A stretch of 64,000 nucleotides of DNA from Halomonas huangheensis (GTDB lineage: Bacteria > Pseudomonadota > Gammaproteobacteria > Pseudomonadales > Halomonadaceae). The notes beneath the pieces were generated by a model. It was given only the letters and a program-made list of their open reading frames with translations. It made no database searches and was not told the DNA's origin. Location: NCBI RefSeq assembly GCF_001431725.1, contig NZ_CP013106.1:1922001-1986000 (forward strand), in the 5' to 3' direction. Every line of letters starts with the position of its first letter. Positions within the stretch are counted from its first letter, which is position 1. Positions 52,320-61,408 of this stretch are shown in pieces. The position numbers were made by a program, and so were the translations under genes.

Positions 52320-52868
52320 CTACATCGAGCGGCTCAGCTCCGGCCAGGCCGCACGCAGGTACTGAATCATCGACCACAGCGTCAGAATGGCCGCGACATA
52401 CAGAACTACGACCCCGAGACCTGCGATCAGAGTGCCGGCAGGGAAGGCGAGCAGAACCAGCAGGGCAACCATCTGCAGGGTGGTCTTGACCTTGCCGATC
52501 CACGACACGGCCACTGAGCCGCGCTTGCCCATTTCAGCCATCCACTCCCGCAACGCCGAGATCACGATTTCCCGACCGATGATGACCAACGCAGGTAACG
52601 TCAGCCACATGGAGTCGTACATTTCGATCAGCAAGGCCAGTGCAACGGCGACCATCAGCTTGTCGGCCACGGGGTCGAGGAACGCACCGAAAGGCGTCGA
52701 CTGATCCCAGCGGCGGGCCAGATAGCCATCAAGCCAGTCGGTAATCGATGCCAGCGCGAACAATACCGCTGCCAGCGGCATGCTCCATGAGAAGGGCAGA
52801 TAGAACAGCACCACCAGCAAGGGTATGAAAACGATGCGTGCGAGTGTCAAGAGATTAGGAATGTTCAT
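52320..52868 (-). CDS. pgsA: CDP-diacylglycerol--glycerol-3-phosphate 3-phosphatidyltransferase PgsA
   Basis: Inner-membrane enzyme that makes phosphatidylglycerol phosphate. The 182 residues start [19 protein letters not shown] as in the family. They carry the CDP-alcohol phosphotransferase motif [28 protein letters not shown] near residue 56 (D..DG..AR..G...D...D) and four hydrophobic spans. An 11-codon upstream extension is open but not family-like. It follows uvrC in the classic uvrY-uvrC-pgsA order. Confidence 0.94.
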   Translation of the reverse strand: MNIPNLLTLARIVFIPLLVVLFYLPFSWSMPLAAVLFALASITDWLDGYLARRWDQSTPFGAFLDPVADKLMVAVALALLIEMYDSMWLTLPALVIIGREIVISALREWMAEMGKRGSVAVSWIGKVKTTLQMVALLVLLAFPAGTLIAGLGVVVLYVAAILTLWSMIQYLRAAWPELSRSM

Positions 52869-52953
52869 GGTAACCGCTATCCTTGCTGCAGTGCCGTTCA
52901 ATGGAGGCAGGCACCCGATTGGAGGTGCCTTATTCTATCCGCGAAGATGCAAC

Positions 52954-54768
52954 TCATCCATGCAATGAACGATGAATTGTTTCTGCCATGGTGGTGCTGA
53001 TACCAGGAACACGGGCCAGCTCGTCTCGCGTCGCCTGGCGAATTCCCTGAAGACCGCCGAAGAAGCGCAATAGCTCACGCCGCCGTTTGGGGCCGATTCC
53101 CGGAATATCCTGCAGAGTCGAGGTACGTCTGGCCTTGTCGCGCCGCGCGCGGTGCCCAGTGATTGCAAAGCGGTGCGACTCGTCGCGCAGGTGCTGGATC
53201 AGATGCAAGCCAGGTGACGTAGGTGGCAGCGCCAGGCTTTGATCCACGGTCTCGATGAATAGCGTCTCAAGGCCCGCTTTGCGCGTGGTGCCCTTGGCGA
53301 CCCCCAGCAGCATGAGATTCTCGATCCCCAGTTCCAGAAGCACGTCCCGCGCCATGTTGAGCTGGCCCTTGCCGCCGTCGACCACCAGGATATCCGGCAT
53401 GACGCCTTCGCCTGCATTCAGTCGCTTGAAGCGGCGCGTCAATGCCTGTTGCATGGCAGCATAGTCATCGCCAGCGGCGACGCCATCGATATTGAAGCGT
53501 CGATAGTCGCTCTTGCGTGGCCCGTCATGATCGAATACCACGCAGGACGCGACAGTTGCTTCCCCCTGGCTGTGGCTGATATCGAAGCATTCCAGGCGTT
53601 GCGGCGTTTCTTCCAGGTTCAGTGCTTCGCGCAGTGACTCGAAGCGTTTCTCCAGCTGCTGTTGGTTGGCCAGTTGGGCCGCCAACTGCTGCTCGGCATT
53701 GGTGCGCGCCAGTTCTCGCCATTGGGCTCGATGGCCACGCACCTTGTCGGTAACTCGTACCTGGCGCTCGGCCTTCTCGCTGAGTGCACTGGAGATCAAG
53801 TTGGCATCAGGAATCGTATGGCTGGTCAGGACTTCCGTAGGGATTTCCTGGGGCTGGCCCAGATAGTACTGGCTGATGAATTCGCCGAGAACCTCAGCCT
53901 CGCCGATATCCAGCCCATTATTGGGGCTGTAGTGGCGTGCACCGAGCATGCGTCCCTGGCGAATGGTCAGTAACGAGATGCTGAGGGCGCCGGACTCACT
54001 GGCTAACGCGAACACGTCGGCATCACCACTTCCGGTATCAACGATCTGGCGCTGTTGCAGGCGGCGCAGGTCCTGCAGCTGATCGCGCAGGCGGGCGGCC
54101 TCTTCGAAATTGAGCTCGCGGCTGGCGGTGTCCATTTCCCGGGACAGTTCGTCGCTCACGGCTTCGCTGCGACCTTCCAGGCACTGAATGGCATGCTCCA
54201 GGTCGCGGCGATAGTCCGCTTCGCTGATATAGCCGACACAAGGAGCGGTACACCGCTGGATCTGGTACTGCAGGCAGGGCCGAGTGCGATGGGCGAAGAC
54301 GCTATCCTCGCAGTTGCGAATACGGAATACCTTCTGCATCAGTGACAGCGTTTCACGTACTGAACCGCTACTGGGATAAGGTCCAAAATAGCGACCGTCC
54401 TGATGGCGGGTACGTACGCGCTTGTGTTCGAGAGCCGGGAAGGGGTGGTGGTCACTGGCGAAGACGAAAGGGTACGACTTGTCGTCGCGCAGCAGAATAT
54501 TGTACGGCGGCCGTAATTGCTTGATCAGCGTCTGCTCAAGCAACAAGGCTTCCGTTTCGCTATTGGTGACGGTCACCTGTATATCGGCAATGCGTCCCAC
54601 CAATGCCTGAGTCTTGGTGTTGAGCGCCCCGCGGAAATAGCTGGCAAGGCGAGCCTTGAGACGGCGTGCCTTACCAATGTAGAGCGTATTGCTCTCGGCA
54701 TCGAACATACGGTAAACGCCAGGTGCTTCGCTTACCGTATCGAGAAATCGTCGTGAGTCGAAGGTCAT
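52954..54768 (-). CDS. uvrC: Excinuclease ABC subunit C
   Basis: Dual-incision nuclease of nucleotide excision repair, 604 residues. An N-terminal GIY-YIG domain (GVYRMFDAESNTLYIGKARRLKARL) makes the 3' cut. A UVR motif lies near residue 200 (SRELNFEEAARLRDQLQDL). The RNase H-like domain has LECFDISHSQGEATVASCVVFDHDG and ILVDGGKGQLNMA, and makes the 5' cut. The C-terminal helix-hairpin-helix pair has IPGIGPKRRRELLRFFGGLQGI. It lies 140 bp after uvrY. Confidence 0.96.
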   Translation of the reverse strand: MTFDSRRFLDTVSEAPGVYRMFDAESNTLYIGKARRLKARLASYFRGALNTKTQALVGRIADIQVTVTNSETEALLLEQTLIKQLRPPYNILLRDDKSYPFVFASDHHPFPALEHKRVRTRHQDGRYFGPYPSSGSVRETLSLMQKVFRIRNCEDSVFAHRTRPCLQYQIQRCTAPCVGYISEADYRRDLEHAIQCLEGRSEAVSDELSREMDTASRELNFEEAARLRDQLQDLRRLQQRQIVDTGSGDADVFALASESGALSISLLTIRQGRMLGARHYSPNNGLDIGEAEVLGEFISQYYLGQPQEIPTEVLTSHTIPDANLISSALSEKAERQVRVTDKVRGHRAQWRELARTNAEQQLAAQLANQQQLEKRFESLREALNLEETPQRLECFDISHSQGEATVASCVVFDHDGPRKSDYRRFNIDGVAAGDDYAAMQQALTRRFKRLNAGEGVMPDILVVDGGKGQLNMARDVLLELGIENLMLLGVAKGTTRKAGLETLFIETVDQSLALPPTSPGLHLIQHLRDESHRFAITGHRARRDKARRTSTLQDIPGIGPKRRRELLRFFGGLQGIRQATRDELARVPGISTTMAETIHRSLHG

Positions 54769-54908
54769 TGTGAGGTCGTGCTGGCTGAGGTCAGCGATCT
54801 GGACGTATTGGCATATGCTAACAGACTCTGGCGTCCGGACCCCACTGTCACGCCGGGTTTCAGTGGTGCGTGCATCGATCTGCCACCGGAGAGGCAGATC
54901 TGAGTGAG

Positions 54909-55553
54909 CTAGTCTTCCTTGAAGCCTTCCACCAGCCCATGGCGTAGCCCAAGGTGAGTCAGGGCCACGTCCGAATTGACACTGAGTTTCTCGAAGATCC
55001 GGTAGCGATAGGTGTTGACCGTCTTGGGGCTCAGGAACATCTGATCGGCAATATCGGAGACGCGTTGGGCGTTGACGATCATCATCGCTACCTGGAGCTC
55101 GCGTTGGGATAGCTGGTCGAAGGGGTTTTCCTCGTGATCAATACGCGAGATGACCAGACGCTGGGCAATCTCTGGACTCACAAAACGCTGGCCGGCGAAT
55201 ACGCTGCGAATCGCCAGCACCATCTCGTCATGATGAGACCCCTTGCTGATGAAACCGTGAGCACCGGCTTCAAGCAGGCGCTGAGCAAAGCTTTCCTCGA
55301 TGAAGGCCGTCAGTACCAGAATGCGAATGTCTGAGGTCAGGCGACGAATCTTGCGTGTGGCCTCGAGCCCGCCAATCCCCGGCATGCGGATATCCATCAT
55401 CACTACATCAGGATTCAGGCGTCGTGTCTGGGCAATGGCTTCCTCACCATCGGCGGCTTCACCGATGACGCAGATGTCCTTCTCCGCATTCAGCAGGTGT
55501 GCAATGCTGGTTCTAACCAAATGATGGTCATCCGCAACGAGAACCCTAATCAA
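54909..55553 (-). CDS. uvrY: GacA/UvrY-family response regulator
   Basis: LuxR/NarL-type response regulator of the BarA/GacS two-component system controlling Csr/Rsm small RNAs and secondary metabolism. The 214 residues have a receiver domain with acidic pair near 8-9 (VADDHH), phosphoacceptor Asp54 in VVMMDIRMPGIGG and Lys in FISKGSH, then a C-terminal HTH (LSQRELQVAMMIVNAQRVSDIADQMFLSPKTVNTYRYRIFEKL). In pseudomonads GacA controls siderophore-like metabolites, so it could influence the nearby cluster; that is inference. Confidence 0.9.
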   Translation of the reverse strand: MIRVLVADDHHLVRTSIAHLLNAEKDICVIGEAADGEEAIAQTRRLNPDVVMMDIRMPGIGGLEATRKIRRLTSDIRILVLTAFIEESFAQRLLEAGAHGFISKGSHHDEMVLAIRSVFAGQRFVSPEIAQRLVISRIDHEENPFDQLSQRELQVAMMIVNAQRVSDIADQMFLSPKTVNTYRYRIFEKLSVNSDVALTHLGLRHGLVEGFKED

Positions 55554-56183
55554 AGCCGCTGCTCCTGAAAGATAAGATCAATATGGTGACGCCGATACTG
55601 GGGTGAGGCGCATGAGAATGCCTGTTATTTTGCCTTGTTATGCCTTCAATGTACTGCCAAGACTGTCACAGATTGTTTCCAAGGGGAATTGGGAACATGA
55701 CGAGTATCAATGCATCAGCACACATTGTACTGGTGAGTATATTGAGGGTTCTCGAAGCAGGGCGTTATCTACGCGTTCTGTGTGCCATTCACTCGACGCT
55801 ATTCATGGATAAAGGCGCACATTTTTGCAATGCGCGAATTCCGAGCTCCGTCGGGCGCTTCATGATCGAAGCACGATGAGCGCCTGGACGAAAGTCTCGC
55901 GGTTTATGCCTTGCCAGGGGGTGGGCTGCCGACTAGATTCCCTGTGATGGTATGACACGTATACAGTCATCCTATGTTGTTGTTGGTCATCGCATCCGGT
56001 GACTATCCGGCACCAGGTCGAATCGATCTGCGTGCTGGAGTGGGGTGATTGTAGTCAGGCTTGCTCGATGCCCCGGGCTACCGGGAAATGTTGCCGGAAC
56101 CTGACGCCATGGCCTGTTTCCAGGGTCTGGCTCAGGGTTCTGGTTCCAGGAGCTACATCCAGGAGCTACAGGAGAACAACAAG
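55554..56183. other. 630-bp intergenic region without recognised genes
   Basis: Divergent upstream region of uvrY and the TRAP operon. Short open frames here lack ribosome sites and family features. It contains the operator-like palindrome described separately and two 13-bp tandem repeats (CCAGGAGCTACAT at 56146, CCAGGAGCTACAG at 56159). No Csr/Rsm-type small RNA could be recognised by eye. Confidence 0.6.
55951..55978 (+). promoter_or_regulatory. Candidate promoter with GntR-type operator before dctP
   Basis: An inverted repeat ATGAC-N9-GTCAT (55952-55970) is centred on GTATAC, the type of core bound by FadR-subfamily GntR regulators. It overlaps a possible -35 (TATGAC) and lies just before TATGTT, a possible -10 at 16 bp spacing. 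The GntR gene at 60573 is the obvious candidate binder. By-eye call. Confidence 0.4.
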
Positions 56184-57182
56184 ATGCGTACCCTTCCCCG
56201 ACCTTTCCCTTCAGGTTTTACTCCTCGCGTACTGGTCGCCGCGCTGGCCAGTTTCGGCCTCGCCGGCACGGCTGCCGCTGAGACCCTCACCTTTGCACAT
56301 GTTTATGAAACCTCCGAGCCATACCACCAGTGGGCCCTATGGGCGGCGGACGAGATAGAGACGCGTACCGATGGCCGTTACAGCATCGAAGTGCATCCTG
56401 CTTCGTCACTGGGCAAGGAAGCAGATATCAACGAGGGGCTCAGTCTGGGAACTGTCGATTTGATTTACACCGGCAACCAGTTTGCTGGCCGCTCCTATGG
56501 TCCGATCGGCATCGCCGGCGCGCCCTATATGTTCCGTGATTTCGACCACTGGAAGGCCTACGCCGAGAGTGATCTGTTCGATGAAATCGCGCAGGGCTAT
56601 GAAGATGCGACCGGCAATGTACCGTTGGCGATGAACTACTATGGACGGCGCCATGCCACTTCCAACAAGCCCATCAATACCCCTGCTGACATGCAGGATC
56701 TGAAGATCCGTGTGCCCAATGCGCCGATGTACATGATGTTCCCTGAGGCGGTTGGCGCCAATCCCACACCGATAGCCTTTGCCGAGACCTACCTGGCTCT
56801 GCAGCAGGGAGTGGTCGATGCTCAGGAAAATCCACTGCCCACCATCAAGGCCAAGGCCTTCTATGAAGTTCAGGACTACATCAACCTGACCGGGCATATC
56901 ACCGATTCGTTGATCACGATTGCCAGTGGTTCGTTGTGGAGTCGTCTCTCCGAGGAGGACAGGCAGGTCTTCCGCGAGGTCTACACCGAAGCGGGTGAGG
57001 GCATCACTGAGGATATTCTCCAGCAGGAGCAGGATCTGGTGGCGTGGTTCGAGGAGCAGGGCGTTACCGTCAACGAGGTAGATACCGAGCCCTTCCGCGA
57101 GGCGGTATTACCTTTCCACAACGGCGACGCTGCGACCTGGGATCAGGAAACCTACGACCGTCTTCAGGCGCTGGGCCAATAA
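56184..57182 (+). CDS. TRAP transporter substrate-binding protein DctP
   Basis: Periplasmic solute receptor of a TRAP importer, 332 residues. The signal peptide runs to about residue 32 (FGLAGTAAAE). The mature chain has LTFAHVYETSEPYHQWALWAADEIETRTDGRYSIEVHPASSLG, the family YGRRHATSNKPINTPADMQDLKIRVPNAPMY (with the ligand-binding Arg) and QQGVVDAQENPLPTI. This pattern is of the DctP/SiaP class that binds carboxylates, such as sugar acids. ATG 56184 has AGGAG about 10 nt upstream. First gene of dctPQM. Confidence 0.9.
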   Translation: MRTLPRPFPSGFTPRVLVAALASFGLAGTAAAETLTFAHVYETSEPYHQWALWAADEIETRTDGRYSIEVHPASSLGKEADINEGLSLGTVDLIYTGNQFAGRSYGPIGIAGAPYMFRDFDHWKAYAESDLFDEIAQGYEDATGNVPLAMNYYGRRHATSNKPINTPADMQDLKIRVPNAPMYMMFPEAVGANPTPIAFAETYLALQQGVVDAQENPLPTIKAKAFYEVQDYINLTGHITDSLITIASGSLWSRLSEEDRQVFREVYTEAGEGITEDILQQEQDLVAWFEEQGVTVNEVDTEPFREAVLPFHNGDAATWDQETYDRLQALGQ

Positions 57183-57243
57183 CGCCTGACCTTCTGTTTG
57201 CCGGCGGTTCTCAACAGACAGTGACCGCCGCGCAACGGAGTGG

Positions 57244-57287
57244 GTCAATCCGCGAACCTGTCGATGTCAATCCGAGAGCCTGTCGAT
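57244..57287. repeat. Two tandem 22-bp repeats between dctP and dctQ
   Basis: Units at 57244 and 57266 share GTCAATCCG.GA.CCTGTCGAT with two or three differences; a partial, weaker third copy follows. They lie in the spacer before the dctQ ribosome site. Confidence 0.75.
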
Positions 57288-57319
57288 CCACGAGCCCACG
57301 GACCCGCGAGGAAAGTGCG

Positions 57320-57868
57320 ATGAATGACAACGGAACCGCTCGGGAATCCTCTGCTTTCGAGGTGCCTGAAGACGATGATCAGATTCGGCGGGGTGATTAT
57401 GCGCTGGAAGACTACTTGACCCTCGTCGTGTTCTGGCTGTTGGCGCTGGATGTGTTCCTGCAGTTCTTCAGCCGTTACGTGTTGGGTAACTCGATTGCCT
57501 GGACTGAGGAAATGGCGCGCTATCTGCTGGTGGCGGTGGGTTTTCTTGGCAGCGCGATGGCCGCGCGCAAGGGAACGCACATTGCTGTGGAATTCTTCTA
57601 CCGCTACCTGTCGGATTCAATGGCGCGGGTCATGGCAGTAATTGTTGATGTGATCCGTGTCAGCTTTCTGGCGGCCATGGTGTGGATTACCTGGCAACTG
57701 GCTCAGCGAACCAATTCGATGATGGTGTCCGTCGATGTGCCCAAGAGCGTGCTGTATTACGTGGTGATGCTGGGCTTCGTGTTGATGCTGTTGCGTTCGT
57801 TGCAACTGGCCTGGCACCACTATCGAACCGGGCGTAGTGAGCTGATGCTTCAGCAGCAAGACGACTGA
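57320..57868 (+). CDS. TRAP transporter small permease DctQ
   Basis: A 182-residue protein with four hydrophobic spans: LTLVVFWLLALDVFLQFFSRYVL, YLLVAVGFLGSAMAARKGTHI, VIRVSFLAAMVWITWQLA and YYVVMLGFVLMLLRSLQLAW. The RYVLGNSIAWTEEMARYLLV stretch is typical of DctQ. The first 30 residues are acidic and cytosolic. ATG 57320 is chosen because GAGG precedes it; a much longer open frame upstream is not coding. Pairs with DctM. Confidence 0.87.
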   Translation: MNDNGTARESSAFEVPEDDDQIRRGDYALEDYLTLVVFWLLALDVFLQFFSRYVLGNSIAWTEEMARYLLVAVGFLGSAMAARKGTHIAVEFFYRYLSDSMARVMAVIVDVIRVSFLAAMVWITWQLAQRTNSMMVSVDVPKSVLYYVVMLGFVLMLLRSLQLAWHHYRTGRSELMLQQQDD

Positions 57869-57886
57869 CTGACGGGAGCGCCTGAC

Positions 57887-59266
57887 ATGAAAGACATGAT
57901 GTTAACCGTGCGGCGTGGGTCGCGCGTTGCACCACTGATCGTGGGCCTGGCGCTGGCGGGATGTGTGGCTCTTGCCATCAGCGGTCAGTACCTTTCCCTG
58001 TTGTTTGCCATGCTGTTCACCATGTTGGTGTGCGGAGTCCCGATTGCCATCAGTCTTGCTGGCTCGTGCCTGATCTACGTAGTACTGACTGGCCGGGTTC
58101 CTGATGTAGTGGTGGTGCATCGGATGGTCAATGGCATCGACAGCTTCCCACTGCTGGCCATTCCATTTTTCATTCTTGCCGGAAATCTGATGAATAACGG
58201 CGGAATTACCACACGGATTTTCGATTTTGCCAAGGCGCTGATGGGCTGGATGCGGGGTGGCCTCGGACACGTCAATGTGGGCGCCAGCATCGTCTTCTCC
58301 GGTATGTCGGGCGCCGCAGTCGCCGATGCAGGAGGGCTGGGAACCATAGAAATCAAGGCGATGCGTGATGCCGGCTATGACGAGGAATTCTCGGTGGGTA
58401 TCACCGCGGCATCTTCCACCATCGGTCCGATCATACCGCCCAGTCTGCCGATGGTGATCTATGGCGTGATGGCCTCGGTCTCCGTAGGGCAATTGTTTGC
58501 CGCTGGACTGGTTCCCGGGTTGCTGATGGGCATAACGCTGATGGTGATGATCTTTCTGCTGGCGCGGCGCCGGGGGTACCAGCGTGACGCCCGGTTCTCG
58601 ATCAAGGCAATCGGCACCAGCTTCTCGCGGGCCTTTCTGTCACTGCTGACGCCGGTGCTGATTGTCGGCGGGATTATCACCGGCGCGTTCACGCCGACTG
58701 AGGCAGCGATTGCGGCGGTTGTCTATGCGCTGGTGCTGGGAGGTCTCGTTTATCGCACCCTGACCTGGCGGAGGCTACTCAAGGTCAGTATGGAGACCAT
58801 CGAAACCACGGCAGTGATCCTGTTTATTGTTGCGGGAGCCTCGATCTTTGCCTGGATTCTGACCAGTAATCAGGTTGCTCAGCACGTCATGTCGCTGCTC
58901 GGGCCGTTCCAGGACAACCCGATAGCGATACTGTTGATCATCAATCTGGTGTTGATTGTGGTGGGCTGCTTCATGGAAACCATCGCCGCAATCACTATCC
59001 TGGTTCCGGTATTGCTGCCGGTGGCTGTGGCATCCGGTGTTGACCCGGTGCACTTCGGGGTGATCATGGTGCTCAATCTGATGATTGGCCTGCTGACGCC
59101 GCCGGTAGGCATGGTGCTCTATGTCCTGTCACGCGTTTCCGGTATTTCCTTCGAACGCTGCATGAGTGGCACCTTGCCGTTTCTGGTGCCGTTGGTGGCG
59201 GCGCTGTTGCTGGTGACTTTCATCCCGGCGATTTCACTGTGGCTGCCGACGCTGGTGTATAGGTGA
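57887..59266 (+). CDS. TRAP transporter large permease DctM
   Basis: Sodium-coupled transport subunit of 459 residues with about 12-13 spans. Landmarks are GVPIAISLAGS, FPLLAIPFFILAGNLMNNGGIT, GASIVFSGMSGAAVADAGGLGTIEIKAM, ASSTIGPIIPPSLPMVIYG and FTPTEAAIAAVVYALV. It follows dctQ by 18 bp. With DctP and DctQ it forms a complete importer for an acidic solute used by the enzymes encoded downstream. Confidence 0.92.
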   Translation: MKDMMLTVRRGSRVAPLIVGLALAGCVALAISGQYLSLLFAMLFTMLVCGVPIAISLAGSCLIYVVLTGRVPDVVVVHRMVNGIDSFPLLAIPFFILAGNLMNNGGITTRIFDFAKALMGWMRGGLGHVNVGASIVFSGMSGAAVADAGGLGTIEIKAMRDAGYDEEFSVGITAASSTIGPIIPPSLPMVIYGVMASVSVGQLFAAGLVPGLLMGITLMVMIFLLARRRGYQRDARFSIKAIGTSFSRAFLSLLTPVLIVGGIITGAFTPTEAAIAAVVYALVLGGLVYRTLTWRRLLKVSMETIETTAVILFIVAGASIFAWILTSNQVAQHVMSLLGPFQDNPIAILLIINLVLIVVGCFMETIAAITILVPVLLPVAVASGVDPVHFGVIMVLNLMIGLLTPPVGMVLYVLSRVSGISFERCMSGTLPFLVPLVAALLLVTFIPAISLWLPTLVYR

Positions 59267-59330
59267 TATGAGCTGCGGGCTACGAGCCAAGAGAAGAGCC
59301 AGGAGCCAGAAACGGGAATGAGGAAGGATC

Positions 59331-60416
59331 ATGCACAAGGATGATATCTGTTGTCATGTCGATAGCGAGGATCTGCGGCGCTTCATCGGACAGAGTCTGA
59401 CAGCGTGTGGTGCTGATGAAGATTCCAGTGCCGCCGTCGTCAGAGCGCTGGTTACGGCATCGCTGATGGGAGTGGATAGTCATGGGCTACGTTTGCTGCC
59501 GCACTACGTCAAGGAACTGGAAGGAGGGCGAGTTCGCGGGGCGCCTCGGCTGCAGATCGAACAGCGCCTTGCTGCAACAGCGGTACTCGATGCAGGCCAC
59601 GGTTTCGGCCACCTTGCCGGGTATCGCGCTGTCGAACATGCGGTAGGCATGGCACGAGAGGTCGGCGTAGGATGCGTAGCGGTCGGCAATTCGTCCCACT
59701 TCGGAGCCGCCGGCTGTTACGCGCTGGCTGCCGCAGAACAGGGCATGTTGGGCATGGCGCTGTGTAACTCCGACCCCTTTGTGCTGTTGCACGGCAGCCG
59801 GCGCGCCTTTCATGGCACGAATCCCATCGCATTTGCTGCTCCTGTTGAGGGGCAGAAACCGTACCTGCTGGATATGGCCACCAGTTCAGTACCATGGAAT
59901 CGCGTTCAACAGTATTCGGCCATCGGCCGTTCCCTGCCACCGGATATCGCCGCCGCCGACGATGGAAGCACGACCACCGATGCCGGAGAAGTTGCAGCCC
60001 TGCTGCCCCTCGGCGGAGCTGGATTTGGCTTCAAGGGTGCAGGACTGGCCGGGATGGTTGAGATATTGAGCTCGACGCTGGCCAATATGGTGCACGGCTT
60101 TCATCTGCTGCCCATGGGCGGAGAGGATATGTCGACACCGCGTGGCGTTGGACATTTCTTTCTGGTGATGAATCCTGAAGCATTTTGCGACCGAGCCATC
60201 TTTCAGCAACGCATGGCCGCCTACTTGAAGGACCTACGCGCCATGACTGGTGTCGGCGAGCAGCCGGTATTGGCGCCTGGAGATCGAGAGTGGCTGTGCC
60301 ACCAGCAGCGTAGCCGAGAGGGTATTCCGCTGGATCGCGCACAGCGTGATGCCTACTGTGAGCTGTCGCAGCATCTGCAGATTCCAGCGCTGACCGAGCA
60401 GCACCGGGCAGGCTGA
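59331..60416 (+). CDS. Malate/L-lactate dehydrogenase-family oxidoreductase
   Basis: NAD(P)-dependent dehydrogenase of the Ldh_2/YbiC/ComC family, 361 residues. Typical stretches are GVDSHGLRLLPHYVKELEGG, GHGFGHLAGYRAVEHAVGMAREVGVGCVAVGNSSHFGAAGCYALAAAEQGMLGMALCNS, and FHGTNPIAFAAPVEG. Known members oxidise or reduce malate, L-lactate, sulfolactate, ureidoglycolate or delta-lactam-type imines. The locus suggests a hydroxy-acid intermediate of sugar-acid breakdown. AGGAAGGATC precedes the ATG. It is 64 bp after dctM and probably in the same operon. Confidence 0.82.
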   Translation: MHKDDICCHVDSEDLRRFIGQSLTACGADEDSSAAVVRALVTASLMGVDSHGLRLLPHYVKELEGGRVRGAPRLQIEQRLAATAVLDAGHGFGHLAGYRAVEHAVGMAREVGVGCVAVGNSSHFGAAGCYALAAAEQGMLGMALCNSDPFVLLHGSRRAFHGTNPIAFAAPVEGQKPYLLDMATSSVPWNRVQQYSAIGRSLPPDIAAADDGSTTTDAGEVAALLPLGGAGFGFKGAGLAGMVEILSSTLANMVHGFHLLPMGGEDMSTPRGVGHFFLVMNPEAFCDRAIFQQRMAAYLKDLRAMTGVGEQPVLAPGDREWLCHQQRSREGIPLDRAQRDAYCELSQHLQIPALTEQHRAG

Positions 60417-60439
60417 TGGGATGAACTGATGGGATGAAC
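60414..60439. repeat. Two tandem 13-bp repeats at the end of the dehydrogenase gene
   Basis: TGATGGGATGAAC occurs twice in direct succession; the first copy contains the TGA stop codon of the dehydrogenase gene. Confidence 0.8.
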
Positions 60440-60572
60440 TGTGACATGAGCTGACGGGCTGATGCCGCTTCATGTCGTGGGTAGGCGTCACAGCGGTCTC
60501 TGGGTGCAGTACCATGGCAGCATTCGACCTCGAATGTAAGCGGGGGAACTGAAGTGAAGGAGAACCGCGTCG

Positions 60573-61292
60573 ATGAGCAGATATCGGGTAGAGCGCAAGA
60601 CACTCTCCGAGCAAGTGGCAGAGCAACTGGAAGCTGAAATTCTCGAAGGGCGACTGGGTGAGAACGACCAGTTGCCTTCGGAGCGTGAACTGATGGAGCA
60701 GTTCGGAGTGGGCCGCCCGGCCGTGCGCGAGGCGCTGTTCTATCTGCAGAAGCTCGGGCTTATCGCCATCAATAGCGGTACCCGTGCGCGGGTGATTCGC
60801 CCCACCGCAGAGGCGGTCATGGCCAGGTTGTCGGGAGTGACTCGGCAGCTACTCTCTCAACCCCAGGGCCAGCAGTACTTTCAGGAAGCCCGCGCCCTGT
60901 TTGAAGTATCACTGGCGCGCCATGCGGCATCCCATGCGACCGAGGATGACATCGCGCAGTTGCGGGCAGCACTTGACCATCAGCGTTCAGTGATTGGCGA
61001 TGAGGCGGCCTTCAAGCGTGCTGACAATGACTTTCACGGCGTACTGGCTGCGATTGGGCGTAACCCGATCTATGATGCACTCCACCAGGCACTGTCGGAA
61101 TGGCTGGATGACCGTCGCGCTCAGGCGTTGCAGCAGGATGGTGAAGATGAAGCAGCACTGCTGGCACACACCGAGATTGTCGAGGCGATCGCCTCGCGAA
61201 ATGTGGATGATGCGGAAGCCGCCATGCGTCGTCACCTCGATCGCCACTATGGAACCTATATGCAGCTGAAACAGCGACTCGGAAAACACTGA
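60573..61292 (+). CDS. FadR-subfamily GntR transcriptional regulator (NanR-like)
   Basis: A 239-residue regulator with an N-terminal winged helix (about 8-75: LSEQVAEQLEAEILEGRLGENDQLPSERELMEQFGVGRPAVREALFYLQKLGLI) and a C-terminal FCD ligand-binding domain with ADNDFHGVLAAIGRNP and a metal-binding His set (ending AEAAMRRHLDRHYG). FCD-domain regulators usually sense a pathway acid. It lies between the TRAP/Ldh genes and the convergent dehydratase genes and probably represses both sets. AAGGAG 11 nt upstream of the ATG. Confidence 0.87.
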   Translation: MSRYRVERKTLSEQVAEQLEAEILEGRLGENDQLPSERELMEQFGVGRPAVREALFYLQKLGLIAINSGTRARVIRPTAEAVMARLSGVTRQLLSQPQGQQYFQEARALFEVSLARHAASHATEDDIAQLRAALDHQRSVIGDEAAFKRADNDFHGVLAAIGRNPIYDALHQALSEWLDDRRAQALQQDGEDEAALLAHTEIVEAIASRNVDDAEAAMRRHLDRHYGTYMQLKQRLGKH

Positions 61293-61307
61293 CTCTGGCC
61301 GACAGCA

Positions 61308-61343
61308 AGCGCCCGATGCCGTCTTGAGCTCGGCATCGGGCGC
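61308..61343. terminator. Bidirectional terminator between the GntR gene and the dehydratase gene
   Basis: A perfect inverted repeat AGCGCCCGATGCCG with CGGCATCGGGCGCT, loop TCTTGAGCT, is followed by TGTTCTT. It separates convergent genes. Confidence 0.8.
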
Positions 61344-61408
61344 TTGTTCTTGCATCGCGGGGCTGTGTATCGAAGCGCTGGTTCGAAGCGCTAAGTCAAT
61401 TCAAAGGG

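Noticed and set aside
51942..52517. Open frame across the tRNA genes and the pgsA end
   Set aside because: It is a translation of antisense tRNA sequence and cannot be a gene.
55603..55879. Two overlapping small frames downstream of uvrY's promoter region
   Set aside because: No ribosome site, no family resemblance, odd composition; treated as non-coding.
59505..60603. Long minus-strand frames over the Ldh-family and GntR genes
   Set aside because: Shadows of strongly conserved plus-strand proteins in GC-rich DNA.
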